Made by a program: the position numbers and the translations under genes. A DNA stretch of 64,000 nt from Azohydromonas sediminis. GTDB lineage: Bacteria > Pseudomonadota > Gammaproteobacteria > Burkholderiales > Burkholderiaceae_C. Below, piece after piece: positions 38,262-48,171 of this stretch. Within the stretch, counting starts at the first letter, position 1. Every line of letters begins with the position of its first letter. The DNA lies in assembly GCF_003574675.1 (NCBI RefSeq), contig NZ_QOAZ01000001.1, positions 62,001-126,000 on the forward strand. The letters run 5' to 3'. The notes beneath the pieces were generated by a model, which saw nothing but the letters and a program-made list of their open reading frames with translations, searched no databases and was not told where the DNA came from.

Positions 38262-39746
38262 GTGAACCGCTACAGCCGCGCTCTGATGTCCCGCTGGGCC
38301 CGTCTCGGGCCCGCGTTCCTCCCCTTCGCCGACGCCGCGACGCCCGAGCTGCCGCTGTCGCGGCTGCTGCGCCTGTCGCTGTTCCAGGTGTCGGTCGGCA
38401 TGGCGCTCGTGCTGCTCGTGGGCACGCTCAACCGCGTGATGATCGTCGAGCTCGGCGTCAGCGCCTCGCTCGTCGCGCTGATGGTCGCGCTGCCGGTGCT
38501 GTACGCGCCGTTGCGCGCCCTCGTCGGCTTCCGCTCCGACCACCACCGCTCGGCGCTCGGCTGGCGACGCGTGCCGTTCATCTGGATGGGCACGCTGATC
38601 CAGTTCGGCGGCCTCGCGGTGATGCCGTTCGCGCTGCTCGTGCTCTCCGGCGCCGGCAACGCGAGCCAGTGGCCGGCGTGGATCGGCCAGATGGGCGCCG
38701 CCCTCGCCTTCCTCGCGGTCGGCGCCGGGCTGCACACGACGCAGACCGCCGGGCTGGCGCTGGCCACCGACCTCGCGCCGAAGGCGTCGCAGCCGCGCGT
38801 CGTCGGCCTGATGTACGTGGTGCTGCTGCTGGGCACCATCGTCAGCGCGTTCCTGTTCGGCGCCTACCTGCGCGACTTCACGCCCGGGCGGCTCGTGCAG
38901 GTCATCCAGGCCGCGGCACTGGCGACGATGGTGCTCAACGGCATCGCGCTGTGGAAGCAGGAGCCGCGCGTGCGCGGCCGCTTCGCCGAGCGCACGCAGG
39001 AGCCGTCGTTCCGCGAGGCATGGAGCACCTACATCGAAGGCGACGGTGCCCGTCGCCGGCTGGTGGCGATCGCACTGGGCACGATGGCCTTCGCGATGCA
39101 GGACGTGCTGCTCGAGCCCTACGGCGGTCAGGTGCTCGGCATGAGCGTCGGCCAGACGACGTGGCTGACGGCCACGCTGGCGCTCGGCGGGCTGATCGGG
39201 TTCGGCTGGGCGTCGCACGTGCTCGGGCGCGGCGCCGACCCGGCGCGCATGTCGGCGCTCGGCGCGTGGCTCGGCATCCCGGCGTTCGCCGCCGTGATCG
39301 TGGCCGCAACGGTGTCGTCGGTGGTGCTGTTCGCCGCCGGCGTCGGGCTGATCGGTTTCGCCGGCGGCATCTTCAGCCACGGCACGCTGACCCTCACGAT
39401 GAACCGCGCTCCCTCGGAACACGTCGGGCTCGCGCTCGGCGCCTGGGGCGCGGTGCAGGCGACGTCGGCCGGGGTCGCCGTCGCGCTGGGCGGCATTCTG
39501 CGCGATGCCGTCGGCGCGGTCGCGATGCGCGGCGGCTTCGGGGCCGCGCTGGCACACGAGGCGACCGGCTACACGTTCGTCTACGCGATCGAGATCGCGT
39601 TGCTGCTGGCGACGATCGCCGCGATGACGGCGCTCGTCGGTGACCGCCGTCGCAGCGTGGCGGCCGCCGGCACGATGCCCGCCCCATCCGCGGCCTCGGG
39701 CAACGCCGCGCCGGGTGTCGCGTCGGCGGGCATGACGAAGCCATAG
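38262..39746 (+). CDS. pucC: Antenna assembly protein PucC (BCD/LhaA family)
   Basis: A 12-helix major-facilitator-like membrane protein of about 494 residues, required for LH2 assembly and probably delivering bacteriochlorophyll. Typical blocks are VGMALVLLVGTLNRVMIVEL, SDHHRSALGWRRVPFIWMG, TQTAGLALATDLAPKASQPR and MNRAPSEHVGLALGAWGAV. The preferred start is GTG 38262 with GAGGGCC upstream; ATG 38286 is also possible, and a more upstream ATG is unlikely. The C-terminal 40 residues are an Ala/Gly/Pro-rich tail. It lies about 180 bases after pucA and converges on the puf operon. Confidence 0.93.
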   Translation: MNRYSRALMSRWARLGPAFLPFADAATPELPLSRLLRLSLFQVSVGMALVLLVGTLNRVMIVELGVSASLVALMVALPVLYAPLRALVGFRSDHHRSALGWRRVPFIWMGTLIQFGGLAVMPFALLVLSGAGNASQWPAWIGQMGAALAFLAVGAGLHTTQTAGLALATDLAPKASQPRVVGLMYVVLLLGTIVSAFLFGAYLRDFTPGRLVQVIQAAALATMVLNGIALWKQEPRVRGRFAERTQEPSFREAWSTYIEGDGARRRLVAIALGTMAFAMQDVLLEPYGGQVLGMSVGQTTWLTATLALGGLIGFGWASHVLGRGADPARMSALGAWLGIPAFAAVIVAATVSSVVLFAAGVGLIGFAGGIFSHGTLTLTMNRAPSEHVGLALGAWGAVQATSAGVAVALGGILRDAVGAVAMRGGFGAALAHEATGYTFVYAIEIALLLATIAAMTALVGDRRRSVAAAGTMPAPSAASGNAAPGVASAGMTKP

Positions 39747-39847
39747 CGCGCACCGGGGTCTCGACGACGATGGGCGCCGCCGTGCCACGTGGGCAGCGCC
39801 GGGGCCGCGAAGTCGTCGTTGGCCGCCGGTGACGCGCGTCGAGCCGC

Positions 39848-40150
39848 TCAGCGCGGCGCGCTGCCGCGGCGGTCGGCGGCGCGCGTCAGCACATCGATGG
39901 CCGAGTCGGCCAGCAGCACGCCGAACAGCCCGCTGCCGAGCGCCGTGGCGACGCCGAGCCACGGGCCGCTGAGTTGCGCACCGAACTGGTAGCCCCACGC
40001 GAGGCCGGCCACACCGACCAGCGCGACGACGGCCTTCGCGAGTGGGCTACCCGGCAGCGCCGGGGTGGACCGGATGTCGACGCCGTCGCCGCCGCTGGCG
40101 CCCGGCGCGTCGGCGTTGCAGCGGGGGTCGCCAGGGGTGCTCGCGCGCAT
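39848..40150 (-). CDS. Small membrane protein downstream of pufC
   Basis: A 100-residue protein with a polar Gly/Asp-rich N-terminus and two hydrophobic stretches (AVVALVGVAGLAWGYQFGA and PWLGVATALGSGLFGVLLAD). It starts 13 bases after the pufC stop, so it is probably the last gene of the puf superoperon. It does not look like PufX or PufW, and I do not recognise it. Codon usage matches its neighbours. It may be a photosynthetic-membrane accessory, or unrelated. Confidence 0.6.
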   Translation of the reverse strand: MRASTPGDPRCNADAPGASGGDGVDIRSTPALPGSPLAKAVVALVGVAGLAWGYQFGAQLSGPWLGVATALGSGLFGVLLADSAIDVLTRAADRRGSAPR

Positions 40151-40163
40151 CGTCCAGCCCGCC

Positions 40164-41537
40164 TCACTGCACGCGCACCTCGACGCGCCGCGCCTGCGGG
40201 TCTTCGCCGGCGACGTTGGCCTGCGTGCGCTGCGGTCGCAGCAGTTCGACGCGCGCCTGCGGCACGCCGGCCGCCACCAGCGCGTCGCGCACCGCGAACG
40301 CCCGCTGCTTGGCCAGTTCCTGGTTGTGCTCGAGCGTGCCGGTGGCTGAGTGGTAGCCCGAGATCACGAGCCGCTTGCCGGCAGCCGTCTTCACCAAGTC
40401 GCGCACGATGGCCTGGTCGGTGTCGGTCAGCGCGGTGGAGTTGACGCCGAAGTACAGCGTGGCCAGCCCGGGGGCCAGCACCGACGGCGGCGTCGCGACG
40501 CGCGCCACCGCCTTGCCGATCAGCTCCGGGTGATCCTTGAGCATGCTGATGCCGCCCAGCGGCTTGTTCTGGCCGTTGTGACAGGTCGCGCAATTGATCT
40601 TCGCGACGTCGCCCAGCTCGCCGCGGCGGTGGGCGGGGAACACGTCGGTCAGCGGTACCAGGTACTCGTTGTTGACTTCGCGCGCCATGCGGATGCCGTG
40701 CCACGCCGTCAGGCGCGGCGGCGGGCTCGCCGACCACTCGGCGAACGAGCGCGAGTTGTGGCAGTGGGTGCAGTTGACGCCCAGCGACTCGGACATGTGG
40801 ATCATCAGTCCGTACGTGCGCTCGGTGTGCTGGATGCTGTAGTCGTTGCCGGTGGGCAACGCCGTCTTGCCGATGATGCGGATCGCCTCGGCGTCGAGCA
40901 GGTACGGCGTGAACGGGTCGGCCGGCAGCGACGTCGCGCCCACCGCCGCGAAGGCCTTGTTCTGCACGTACTCGCCGCTGCCGCCGGTCATGCGCGCGTG
41001 CTGCGGCGGCGGCGCGAGCGTGAACCACACGTTGGCAGGCACCGGCTCGCCGCGGTGGCAGGTGTAGCACGTGACGCCGGTGTTGGCGACGTGCTGCGTC
41101 CAGTTCGCATTGATGTGCCGCGTCATCTGCAGCATCTTGCGCGAGACGATCTTCGTGTAGAGGTCGTCGGCGGCGAAGTTGTCGCCCTTGTGGCAGTACG
41201 CGCACTGCTGCTGCGGCGCGACCCAGTTGCTGATCGCGACCATCAGGCGCGTGAACTCGCCGACGCTCAGGTCGCCGAGCACCTGGACGTTCTGGTAGAC
41301 GTCCTTGGCCTTCGGTCCGTCGCTGGGCACCGGCGGGATCGCGGCCGGGACCTCGTTGGCGGCGGCCTTCGCCGCGGCGATGCGCGGGTTGACGACGTCC
41401 TCCATCGCGACGCCGCGATAGCCGATCTGCCGGGTCTCGATCGGCGGGCGTTCGCAGCCGGCGAGCAGCAGCGCGCCAGCGGCGACGAACAGCCACGGTG
41501 TCGTGCGCAGGAAGAACTCGGTGGCGCGTTCGTTCAT
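40164..41537 (-). CDS. pufC: Reaction-centre tetraheme cytochrome with OmpA-like C-terminal domain
   Basis: The reaction-centre cytochrome subunit donates electrons to the photo-oxidised special pair from the periplasm. A lipobox LLAGC puts the lipidated Cys at residue 28. Four heme motifs are CAYCH (112-116), CYTCH (157-161), CTHCH (256-260) and CATCH (316-320). Unusually, residues about 355-457 form an OmpA-like domain ([41 protein letters not shown]). The Asp of the usual HTD peptidoglycan motif is replaced (YHSATG), while the following Arg is kept. It overlaps pufM by ATGA. Confidence 0.95.
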   Translation of the reverse strand: MNERATEFFLRTTPWLFVAAGALLLAGCERPPIETRQIGYRGVAMEDVVNPRIAAAKAAANEVPAAIPPVPSDGPKAKDVYQNVQVLGDLSVGEFTRLMVAISNWVAPQQQCAYCHKGDNFAADDLYTKIVSRKMLQMTRHINANWTQHVANTGVTCYTCHRGEPVPANVWFTLAPPPQHARMTGGSGEYVQNKAFAAVGATSLPADPFTPYLLDAEAIRIIGKTALPTGNDYSIQHTERTYGLMIHMSESLGVNCTHCHNSRSFAEWSASPPPRLTAWHGIRMAREVNNEYLVPLTDVFPAHRRGELGDVAKINCATCHNGQNKPLGGISMLKDHPELIGKAVARVATPPSVLAPGLATLYFGVNSTALTDTDQAIVRDLVKTAAGKRLVISGYHSATGTLEHNQELAKQRAFAVRDALVAAGVPQARVELLRPQRTQANVAGEDPQARRVEVRVQ

Positions 41538-42508
41538 GGCGTGACTCCCAGGGCAGGGTCGGACACGGGCGGCCACACGGCCGGGTACATCGGTGCGACG
41601 CCGTGCTTGACGGCCCACAGGTACCAGTTGTCGACGACAGTGCCGGTCAGCAGGATGCCGATGCCGCCGGTCAGCGGGCACAGCACCGCGAACCACAGCG
41701 CCCAGCGGTGGATCGACTCGGCCGTCGCGTTGAAGCCCATCGTCCAGCGCCAGAACAGCGCCGCGCGCTCGTGCGCCGTGCCGCGGTCGACGACGTGCTC
41801 GATCTCGCGCTCGCCGCCGAAGCGGCTGACGGCCAAGATCGTCGCGCCGTGCATCGCGAACAGCAGCGTCGAGCCGTAGAGGAACGCGATCGACAGCGCG
41901 TGGAACGGGTTGTAGAACAGGTTGCCGTAGCGGATGCTGAACGCGGCGGTCCAGTCCAGGTGCGGGAAGATGCCGAACGGCACCGCCTCGGACCAGCTGC
42001 CCATCAGCAGCGGACGGATGAAGCCGAGCACCAGGTACAGCCAGATCGCCGCGGCGAAGGCCCACGCGATGTGCGTGCCCAGCCCGAGCGCACGTGCGCG
42101 CCGGTACATGCGCACCCACCACAGCAGGATCGACGCGGTCAGGAAAAAGCCCGCCATCAGCCACCAGCCACCCTCGTTGAGCGGCGGCAGGCTCAGCCCG
42201 TACTGGGGCGGCGGCGGCTCGAGCGCGAGCCACGGCAGCTGGCGCAGGAACTCGCGCGGATCCCAGTTGACCGAGGCCAGCATGTTCAGGCCGATGATCT
42301 CGATCGCGATGAAGCCGCAGATGATCGACGCCAGCCCGTAGAAGCCAAGGTAGAACGGGCCGATCTGCGCGTCGCCGAAGAAGCCCAGCAGCTTCGCGTG
42401 GAACGGCTTGCCGAGGCGGTCGGCCTGGCCGCGGTCGTGCGGCACGCCCATGTACGACGGGGCGTGCGCCTGCACCCGCGTGAAGAGGTTCTGGTACTCG
42501 AAGGCCAT
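41534..42508 (-). CDS. pufM: Photosynthetic reaction centre M subunit
   Basis: A 324-residue core subunit with five membrane helices that binds the special pair, pheophytin and quinone QA. Key segments are [39 protein letters not shown] and [20 protein letters not shown], which carry the BChl and iron-ligating histidines. Its length and its order after pufL are standard. It is coupled to pufC by an ATGA overlap. Confidence 0.98.
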   Translation of the reverse strand: MAFEYQNLFTRVQAHAPSYMGVPHDRGQADRLGKPFHAKLLGFFGDAQIGPFYLGFYGLASIICGFIAIEIIGLNMLASVNWDPREFLRQLPWLALEPPPPQYGLSLPPLNEGGWWLMAGFFLTASILLWWVRMYRRARALGLGTHIAWAFAAAIWLYLVLGFIRPLLMGSWSEAVPFGIFPHLDWTAAFSIRYGNLFYNPFHALSIAFLYGSTLLFAMHGATILAVSRFGGEREIEHVVDRGTAHERAALFWRWTMGFNATAESIHRWALWFAVLCPLTGGIGILLTGTVVDNWYLWAVKHGVAPMYPAVWPPVSDPALGVTP

Positions 42509-42537
42509 GGTCCTTGCTCCTCAGGGTGTGGGCGGCG

Positions 42538-43362
42538 TCATTGCCAGATGGGCAGGTTCAGCCACCAGTTCCACCACTCGGGCCAGCCGCGGGTCCAGAA
42601 CGGTCCGCTGATGATGATGCACACCGCGCTCCAGAACCCGGCCGACAGCGCCAGGAACAGCCCGAGGCGGTGGATGCCCAGCGCACCGATCGAGTAGCCG
42701 ATCGCGTCGCGGAAGAAGGTGTTCTCGTGCTCGGCGTTCTTCAGCGGCTCGCCCTTCTTCGGATTCGTCACCGACAGGATCAGGCCGCCGTGCAGCGACA
42801 GCGCGAACGTCGTCGTGAAGAAGAACGTGATCGCGAGCATGTGCGCCGGGTTGTAGTGGAAGTGCAGGTATTGGTAGCCGACGTTCGACACCCAGTCGAG
42901 GTGGCTGAAGATGCCGTACGGGAAGCCGTGCCCCCAGGCACCCAGCAGCAGCGGCCGGAACACGACCAGCGTCACGTACGCGAAGATCGCGACGCCGAAC
43001 GCAAACGGCACGTGGTAGCCGATGCCGAGCTTGCGGCAGATCTCGACCTCGCGCAGCATCCACGAGACGAAGGCGCCGATTGCGCACACCGTGATCAGCT
43101 GCCACAGGCCGCCTTCCATCAGCGGCGCGAAGCCGAGCCCGTATTTCAGGTCGGGCGGGGCGATGCTGATCTGCCACAGGTTCCACGTCGGCCCCTGCGA
43201 GGCGCCCCAGACGATGAGCAGCGTCCCCACCAGCGAGAAGAAGATCGTGGTGACGCCGAAGAAGCCCACGTAGAACGGCCCGACCCAGAAGTCGAACAGG
43301 TCGCCCCCGATCAGGGTGCCGCCGCGCACGCGGTACTTTCGTTCAAAGCTGAGCATGGCCAT
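42538..43362 (-). CDS. pufL: Photosynthetic reaction centre L subunit
   Basis: The 274-residue partner of PufM. The N-terminus [20 protein letters not shown] is the classical start, so I place the ATG at 43362 rather than 6 bases upstream; GGGGAT lies about 10 bases before it. [20 protein letters not shown] and [15 protein letters not shown] carry the special-pair and iron histidines, and [15 protein letters not shown] the last helix. It is separated from pufA by a strong hairpin. Confidence 0.98.
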   Translation of the reverse strand: MAMLSFERKYRVRGGTLIGGDLFDFWVGPFYVGFFGVTTIFFSLVGTLLIVWGASQGPTWNLWQISIAPPDLKYGLGFAPLMEGGLWQLITVCAIGAFVSWMLREVEICRKLGIGYHVPFAFGVAIFAYVTLVVFRPLLLGAWGHGFPYGIFSHLDWVSNVGYQYLHFHYNPAHMLAITFFFTTTFALSLHGGLILSVTNPKKGEPLKNAEHENTFFRDAIGYSIGALGIHRLGLFLALSAGFWSAVCIIISGPFWTRGWPEWWNWWLNLPIWQ

Positions 43363-43428
43363 GATCACATCCCCGTTTCATGAGGCCGCGCCGCGGCGGC
43401 CTGCGCCGGTTCGCTGGCGTCGGCGTGC

Positions 43429-43454
43429 GGGGCCGGACGTCCGGTCCGGGCCCC
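43429..43454 (-). other. Intercistronic hairpin between pufA and pufL
   Basis: A long GC stem built from GGGGCC/GGCCCC arms around the CCGGACGTCCGG palindrome lies in the 116-base gap between pufA and pufL. In Rhodobacter such hairpins block 3' exonucleases and keep pufBA mRNA in excess of pufLM, giving many antenna subunits per reaction centre. The same role is inferred here. Confidence 0.65.
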
Positions 43455-43478
43455 GCCGCCACTCGTGCCGCCGACGGC

Positions 43479-43682
43479 CTAGGGCTTGCTGCTCGGCAGC
43501 ACGGCCACCTGCGTGGTGCCCGTCTGCACCTCCGCCGTCTTCTTCGCCGGTGCCCCCTCCAGCCAGTTGAAGCGGGTCGTGCTCAGCAGGATGAAGTGGA
43601 TGACCAGCGCCAGCACGAACAGGAACGTGAACAAGGCGATCAACGTCCTGCGCGGATCGAAGAGAGTCCAAATGCGCCACAT
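43479..43682 (-). CDS. pufA: Light-harvesting complex 1 alpha subunit
   Basis: A 67-residue core antenna polypeptide. The N-terminus [14 protein letters not shown] is typical of LH1 alpha, His29 in [15 protein letters not shown] ligates bacteriochlorophyll, and Trp40 fits the usual hydrogen-bond position. The C-terminal tail after residue 43 is about 24 residues. It follows pufB after 12 bases. Confidence 0.96.
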   Translation of the reverse strand: MWRIWTLFDPRRTLIALFTFLFVLALVIHFILLSTTRFNWLEGAPAKKTAEVQTGTTQVAVLPSSKP

Positions 43683-43694
43683 GTCGGTGCCTCC

Positions 43695-43925
43695 TTAAGC
43701 GGTGAACGCCACCGCCAGGTACGCGGTGACGACGTCCTTGGCGTCGTGGATGATCGACGCGTAACCGCCGGGGCCGGGCAGCCAGGGCCGCCACTGCCAC
43801 GCGAGGAAGTGCGCGATCACCGCGATCACCGTGAAGATGATGAAGCTCGTCATGAAGATGCCGTGGAACTCCTTGGCTTCGGCATCTGTCAGCCCGGACA
43901 GCGAGCCTTCTCGAGAGTCAGCCAT
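43695..43925 (-). CDS. pufB: Light-harvesting complex 1 beta subunit with extended C-terminus
   Basis: A 76-residue beta polypeptide. The polar N-terminus [19 protein letters not shown] and the helix ending [14 protein letters not shown] carry the BChl-ligating His39. The usual protein stops soon after the RPW motif, but this one continues for about 26 residues ([20 protein letters not shown]). The ATG at 43925 has GGAGG upstream. A longer in-frame ATG at 43997 is unlikely. It is the first structural gene of the puf part of the superoperon. Confidence 0.95.
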   Translation of the reverse strand: MADSREGSLSGLTDAEAKEFHGIFMTSFIIFTVIAVIAHFLAWQWRPWLPGPGGYASIIHDAKDVVTAYLAVAFTA

Positions 43926-44060
43926 TTCCTTTACCTCCGTTCGGGCCTGCCGGCCCTGTCCCAGTCGGGCCTTGCGGCCCTCCTCTTTCGCGCGCAACCC
44001 CCGCGCCGGGGTTTTGCCGCGGCCGAAACCGCGTCAATCGTGGTGTGCTGTTCGCCCGGC

Positions 44061-45533
44061 TCACGCGGGCTCTCCCTGCAGCGCGCGCTGCGCGCGCGCC
44101 ACGCGTTCGGCAGTGACGGTGTCCTCGCCGGCCTGCTGCGCGTCGCGCTCGGCGCGGTCGCGCAGCCGCTTGGCCGCCGAGATCTGCACCAGCACCGGCT
44201 CGCGCTGCACGAGGTCGGCCAGCAGCCGCTGCGCCTCGGCGTTCCACGGCTTGCTGTGGCCCTCGCCGAGGCGCGCCGGCGTCGCATCGACGCGGTCGAG
44301 GTCGGTGCCCAGCGGCAAGATGTGGAACAGCGCATCGAACAGCGCGTTGCAGAACTCCTGCACGACGTAGGTCGCGCCGGCGTACCCCATGAACGGCGTG
44401 CCGGTGGCGCGGCGGATGATCGCGCCCGGGAACGACGCCGGGATGTAGGCGCCGCTCATGCCGGGGCGGCCACCCGTGCCGCGCTCGGCCAGGTACATGC
44501 GCTCGTTGTAGCTGCCGAACATCACGAGCGGCGCCTTCTCGTGCACGAGCTTGCGCACCTCGGCGTTGTTCGTCTTCTCGCCCGGCCGGCGCGCGACCGC
44601 GAAGTGGCATGGCAGGCCGAGCTCGTCTTCGAGGAAGTGGCGCAGCCCGCGCGTGTACGTCTCGTTGGCGACCACCGCGAAGCTCGCGGTGCCGAAAAAG
44701 TCCTGCGTCACGGAGCGCCACAGGTCCCAGATCGGCTTGACCGTGGTGTGCTTCTCGCGCTCGATGAAGGGGTCGGGGTCGACACCGGTGAGCCTGCCGA
44801 GTTCGCGCAGGAACGCCGTCGTGCTGTGCAGCCCGATCGGCGCCTGCAGGTAAGGGCGCTCGAGCGCCTCGCACAGCAGGCGGCCGAACTCGCGGTACAT
44901 GCAGACGTTGACGTCGGCGTTGGCGAGCCTGGCCACGTCGGCCAGGTGGCTGCCGAGCGGGAACACCATGTTCACCTCGCAGCCGATGCCCTCGACGAGG
45001 CGGCGGATCTCGGCCAGGTCGCTCGGCATGTTGAACGTGCCGTAGCAGGGGCCGATGATGTTCACGCGCGGCTTCTCGCCGTCCTGGCGCTCACGCGGCG
45101 GCACCTTGCGGCCCGGGCCGTACTCGGTCCACAGCCACATCATGGCGCGGTTGGCGGCCTGCCACTGGTCCTCGTCGATCGTGCGCGGCAGGAAGCGCAG
45201 CAGGTTGGTGCCCTCGGGCGTCACGCCGCCGCCGATCATCTCGGCGATCGAGCCGGTGACGACGACGGCCGGCAGGTCGGGGTCGAGCACCGAGTGCGCG
45301 CGCTTCATCGCGCCTTCGGTGCCGTCGCGGCCGAGCTCCTCTTCGGCGAGCCCCGTGACGACGATCGGCAGCTCGTGCGGCGGCAGCGCGTCGGTGTAGT
45401 GCAGCACCGACGTCACCGGCAGGTTCTCGCAGCCCACCGGGCCGTCGATGACCACCTGCAGGCCCTTGATGGCCGTGAAGACGTAGACGGCGCCCCAGTA
45501 GCCGCCGGCACGATCGTGGTCGAGGACGTACAT
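44061..45533 (-). CDS. bchZ: Chlorophyllide a reductase subunit Z
   Basis: BchZ and BchY form the catalytic, nitrogenase-like heterotetramer that reduces ring B of chlorophyllide a, giving the bacteriochlorin. The 490 residues include [40 protein letters not shown] and [20 protein letters not shown], with conserved Cys residues that would hold the iron-sulfur cluster at the BchYZ interface. It lies between bchY and pufB. A repeat element occupies most of the 87-base gap to bchY. Confidence 0.96.
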   Translation of the reverse strand: MYVLDHDRAGGYWGAVYVFTAIKGLQVVIDGPVGCENLPVTSVLHYTDALPPHELPIVVTGLAEEELGRDGTEGAMKRAHSVLDPDLPAVVVTGSIAEMIGGGVTPEGTNLLRFLPRTIDEDQWQAANRAMMWLWTEYGPGRKVPPRERQDGEKPRVNIIGPCYGTFNMPSDLAEIRRLVEGIGCEVNMVFPLGSHLADVARLANADVNVCMYREFGRLLCEALERPYLQAPIGLHSTTAFLRELGRLTGVDPDPFIEREKHTTVKPIWDLWRSVTQDFFGTASFAVVANETYTRGLRHFLEDELGLPCHFAVARRPGEKTNNAEVRKLVHEKAPLVMFGSYNERMYLAERGTGGRPGMSGAYIPASFPGAIIRRATGTPFMGYAGATYVVQEFCNALFDALFHILPLGTDLDRVDATPARLGEGHSKPWNAEAQRLLADLVQREPVLVQISAAKRLRDRAERDAQQAGEDTVTAERVARAQRALQGEPA

Positions 45534-45540
45534 CTCAGCA

Positions 45541-45605
45541 CTCGCCCCGCCCGAAGGGCGATGAGCGCCCCCTCGGGGGGCAGCGAACGAAGTGAGCGTG
45601 GGGGC
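45541..45605. repeat. GC-rich intergenic repeat inside the bchY-bchZ junction
   Basis: The element holds GCCCGAAGGGC, then GCCCCCTCGGGGGGC, then AGCGAACGAAGTGAGCGTG. The last is a motif that I associate with dispersed Burkholderiales repeats. It fills nearly all of the bchY-bchZ gap, an operon whose other junctions are short or overlapping. It may fold in the transcript upstream of bchZ. Confidence 0.65.
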
Positions 45606-45620
45606 TCATGTCGTCGTCTC

Positions 45621-47153
45621 CTAGATCATCTGTTCGGCCTGGCGGCGCTTCGCGGCCTTCTCGGTCTGCCGCCGCACCTCGGCGCGGAACTCGGGGCGCA
45701 GCGCCGGCGTGTGGTCCCACACGCCGGCGCGGTCGCCGATGCCGGTGTCGCCGAAGAACTCGCTCATCTGGTCGAAGCGCGCCTTGTTGGCGATCGCCGC
45801 GTTGATCACCTGCGCCAGCGAGCCGGCGCCGGCCACGCCCATCAGCGGGCGCGCCGAGATCAGGTTCGTGAAGTACAGCGACGGGATGCGGTGCTGCTTG
45901 GCCTCCTGAACGACCGGCGTCGTGCCGATCGCGAGGTCGGGCTCGAACTCGTGCATCGCCGCAAGGTCCTGCTCGAGCGAGGCGCGGTACTGCACGCGCA
46001 CGCCATGCGCCTCGAGCCACTGGCGGTCGGCGTCGCTGAACGGCGTGCGCGGGCACGCGGTGCCGACGTAGCGCAGGTCGGCGCCGCTCTCGACCAGCAG
46101 GCGGCCCACCAGCAGTTCCGAGCCTTCGTAGCCCGACAGCGTGATGCGCCCCTTGATCGGCGTCTTCGCCAGCGCGCCGCGGATCGCCGGCAGCCACTGG
46201 TTCTTCGCCGCGTCGATCTGCGCCTGCGGCACGTTCATCGCGTCGCCGACGGCCTGCAGCCACGCCTCGGTGCCGTCGTGGCCGACGGGCGCCGAGCCGA
46301 CGACCGGCCGGCCGGCGGCCTCGAACTCGCGGATGCTCGCGGTGTAGAACGGGTGCAGCGCGGCGACCAGCGAGCCGTCGAGCGCGGCATACAGCTCGCG
46401 CCACTCGCGCGTGGGCACCACCGGACCGGCGGCCAGGCCGAGCGGCGCCAGCAGCATGCCGATGCCCACCGGGTCGGCCGGGAACATCTCGCCGAGCAGC
46501 GTCACTGTGGGCTTGCCCGAGGCGCGCGCGTTCGCCGGCGCCTGCACGGGGCCCGCCATCACCTCGGCGCGCGCGTACTTGAGCATCGCGCCGGCGAGCA
46601 CGTCCTTCGCCTCGGCGTGCGTCGGCACGCCGAAGCCCGGCACGTCGATGCCGATGATGCGCACGCCGTCGATCTCTTTCGGCAGCAGCTGCAGCGGCAC
46701 GCCGCTGGCGGTCGGCACGCACAGGTTGATGATCACGATCGCGTCGAGCTGCGCCGGGTCGGCCTGCGCGTAGACGGCCTCGCGGATGTCCTCGAACAAC
46801 TTGCCGGTGACGAGCGTCTCGCTGTTGAACGGCACGTAGCCGACCGGGCGGCGCGCGCCGTAGAAGTGGCTCGTGAACGTGAGGCCGTAGACGCAGCACG
46901 CCGACCCCGACAGGATCGTCTGCGTGCGGCGCATGCGCAGCCCCACGCGCAGCGCGCCGAACGCCGGGCACATGCTCTGCGGCTGGTCGTGCGGGCCTTT
47001 CGGGTAGTCCGCCGCGTAGCGCTCCAGCGTCTCGCTCTTGCCGGCAGCCTCGGCGGCCGCGACGAGCTGCTCGCGGCCCGAGTGGCAGCCTAGGCCGTCG
47101 GCGATCAGCCCCGCGGGGTTGGCGACGATCGGGATGGTCTTGTCCACGGCCAC
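45621..47153 (-). CDS. bchY: Chlorophyllide a reductase subunit Y
   Basis: The second catalytic subunit of chlorophyllide a reductase, 510 residues. GLGCHSGREQLVAAAEAAGK near the N-terminus and QSMCPAFGALRVGLRMRRTQ followed by LSGSACCVYGLTF hold the conserved cysteines. The C-terminus has VGTACPRTPFSDADRQWLEA and IPSLYFTNLISARPLMGVAG. It starts 4 bases after the bchX stop and is part of bchCXYZ. Confidence 0.96.
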   Translation of the reverse strand: MAVDKTIPIVANPAGLIADGLGCHSGREQLVAAAEAAGKSETLERYAADYPKGPHDQPQSMCPAFGALRVGLRMRRTQTILSGSACCVYGLTFTSHFYGARRPVGYVPFNSETLVTGKLFEDIREAVYAQADPAQLDAIVIINLCVPTASGVPLQLLPKEIDGVRIIGIDVPGFGVPTHAEAKDVLAGAMLKYARAEVMAGPVQAPANARASGKPTVTLLGEMFPADPVGIGMLLAPLGLAAGPVVPTREWRELYAALDGSLVAALHPFYTASIREFEAAGRPVVGSAPVGHDGTEAWLQAVGDAMNVPQAQIDAAKNQWLPAIRGALAKTPIKGRITLSGYEGSELLVGRLLVESGADLRYVGTACPRTPFSDADRQWLEAHGVRVQYRASLEQDLAAMHEFEPDLAIGTTPVVQEAKQHRIPSLYFTNLISARPLMGVAGAGSLAQVINAAIANKARFDQMSEFFGDTGIGDRAGVWDHTPALRPEFRAEVRRQTEKAAKRRQAEQMI

Positions 47154-47157
47154 GGCC

Positions 47158-48171
47158 TCAGGCAGCGTCGTAGATCACTTCGAGCGAGGGCTTCGTGACC
47201 TCGGTCGAGCCCATCATGTCGAACACCGTCGCCGGCTCGAGCACGACGTCGCGGCCGACCGCATCGCTCGAGAACAGCGCCAGCAGCTCGTCCTGCGACT
47301 GCGGCACCGGTCGCACCGGCGGCGCCTCGGCGACGTGGGTCGCGAGCTGCACGAACAGCGGTCCCCACGGACCATCGGGCTTGCCGATGATTTCGTACGC
47401 CGCGCTCTTGCGGCGTATGTCCTCGTGCGCCGGGATCGACGCGAGCACCGGGATGCCGGCGTTCCTCGCGAAGGCCTGCGCCTCGCCCGTGCCATCGTCC
47501 TTGTTGATCACCATGCCGGCGACGCCGACGTTGCCGCCGAGCTTGCGGAAGTACTCGACCGCGCGGCAGACGTTGTTGGCCACGTACAGCGACTGCAGGT
47601 CGTTGCTGCCGACGACGATGACCTTCTGGCACATGTCGCGCGCGATCGGCAGGCCGAAGCCGCCGCAGACCACGTCGCCGAGGAAGTCGAGCAGCACGTA
47701 GTCGAAGCCCCACTCGTGGAAGCCGAGCTTCTCGAGCGTCTCGAAGCCGTGGATGATCCCGCGCCCGCCGCAGCCACGGCCGACCTCGGGGCCGCCGAGC
47801 TCCATCGCGAACACGCCGTCGCGCTTGAAGCACACGTCGCCGATCGCGACCGGCTCGCCGGCGAGCTTCTTCTTCGCGCTCGTCTCGATGATCGTCGGCG
47901 TGGCCTTGCCGCCGAAGAGCAGCGACGTGGTGTCGCTCTTCGGGTCGCAGCCGATCAGCAGCACCTTCTTGCCCTGCTGCGCCATCATGTAGCTCAGGTT
48001 GGCCAGCGTGAAGCTCTTGCCGATGCCACCCTTGCCGTAGATCGCGATGATCTGCGTGGCCTTGGTCACCGGGCCCGCGGCCGGCGCGTCCGGCTCGACG
48101 GCCGCTTCGGCGCGCAGGCGCTCGCGCTGCCTGAACTGGACGGTGGCCGTGGCCGGTGTCGGAGCACTCAT
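47158..48171 (-). CDS. bchX: Chlorophyllide a reductase iron protein X
   Basis: A NifH-like dimeric ATPase of 337 residues that delivers electrons to BchYZ. It has the P-loop [20 protein letters not shown] and the switch and cluster cysteines in [12 protein letters not shown] and [12 protein letters not shown]. The N-terminal 35 residues are an Ala/Pro-rich extension before the core, usual for BchX. Its ATG overlaps the bchC stop by 4 bases. Confidence 0.97.
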   Translation of the reverse strand: MSAPTPATATVQFRQRERLRAEAAVEPDAPAAGPVTKATQIIAIYGKGGIGKSFTLANLSYMMAQQGKKVLLIGCDPKSDTTSLLFGGKATPTIIETSAKKKLAGEPVAIGDVCFKRDGVFAMELGGPEVGRGCGGRGIIHGFETLEKLGFHEWGFDYVLLDFLGDVVCGGFGLPIARDMCQKVIVVGSNDLQSLYVANNVCRAVEYFRKLGGNVGVAGMVINKDDGTGEAQAFARNAGIPVLASIPAHEDIRRKSAAYEIIGKPDGPWGPLFVQLATHVAEAPPVRPVPQSQDELLALFSSDAVGRDVVLEPATVFDMMGSTEVTKPSLEVIYDAA

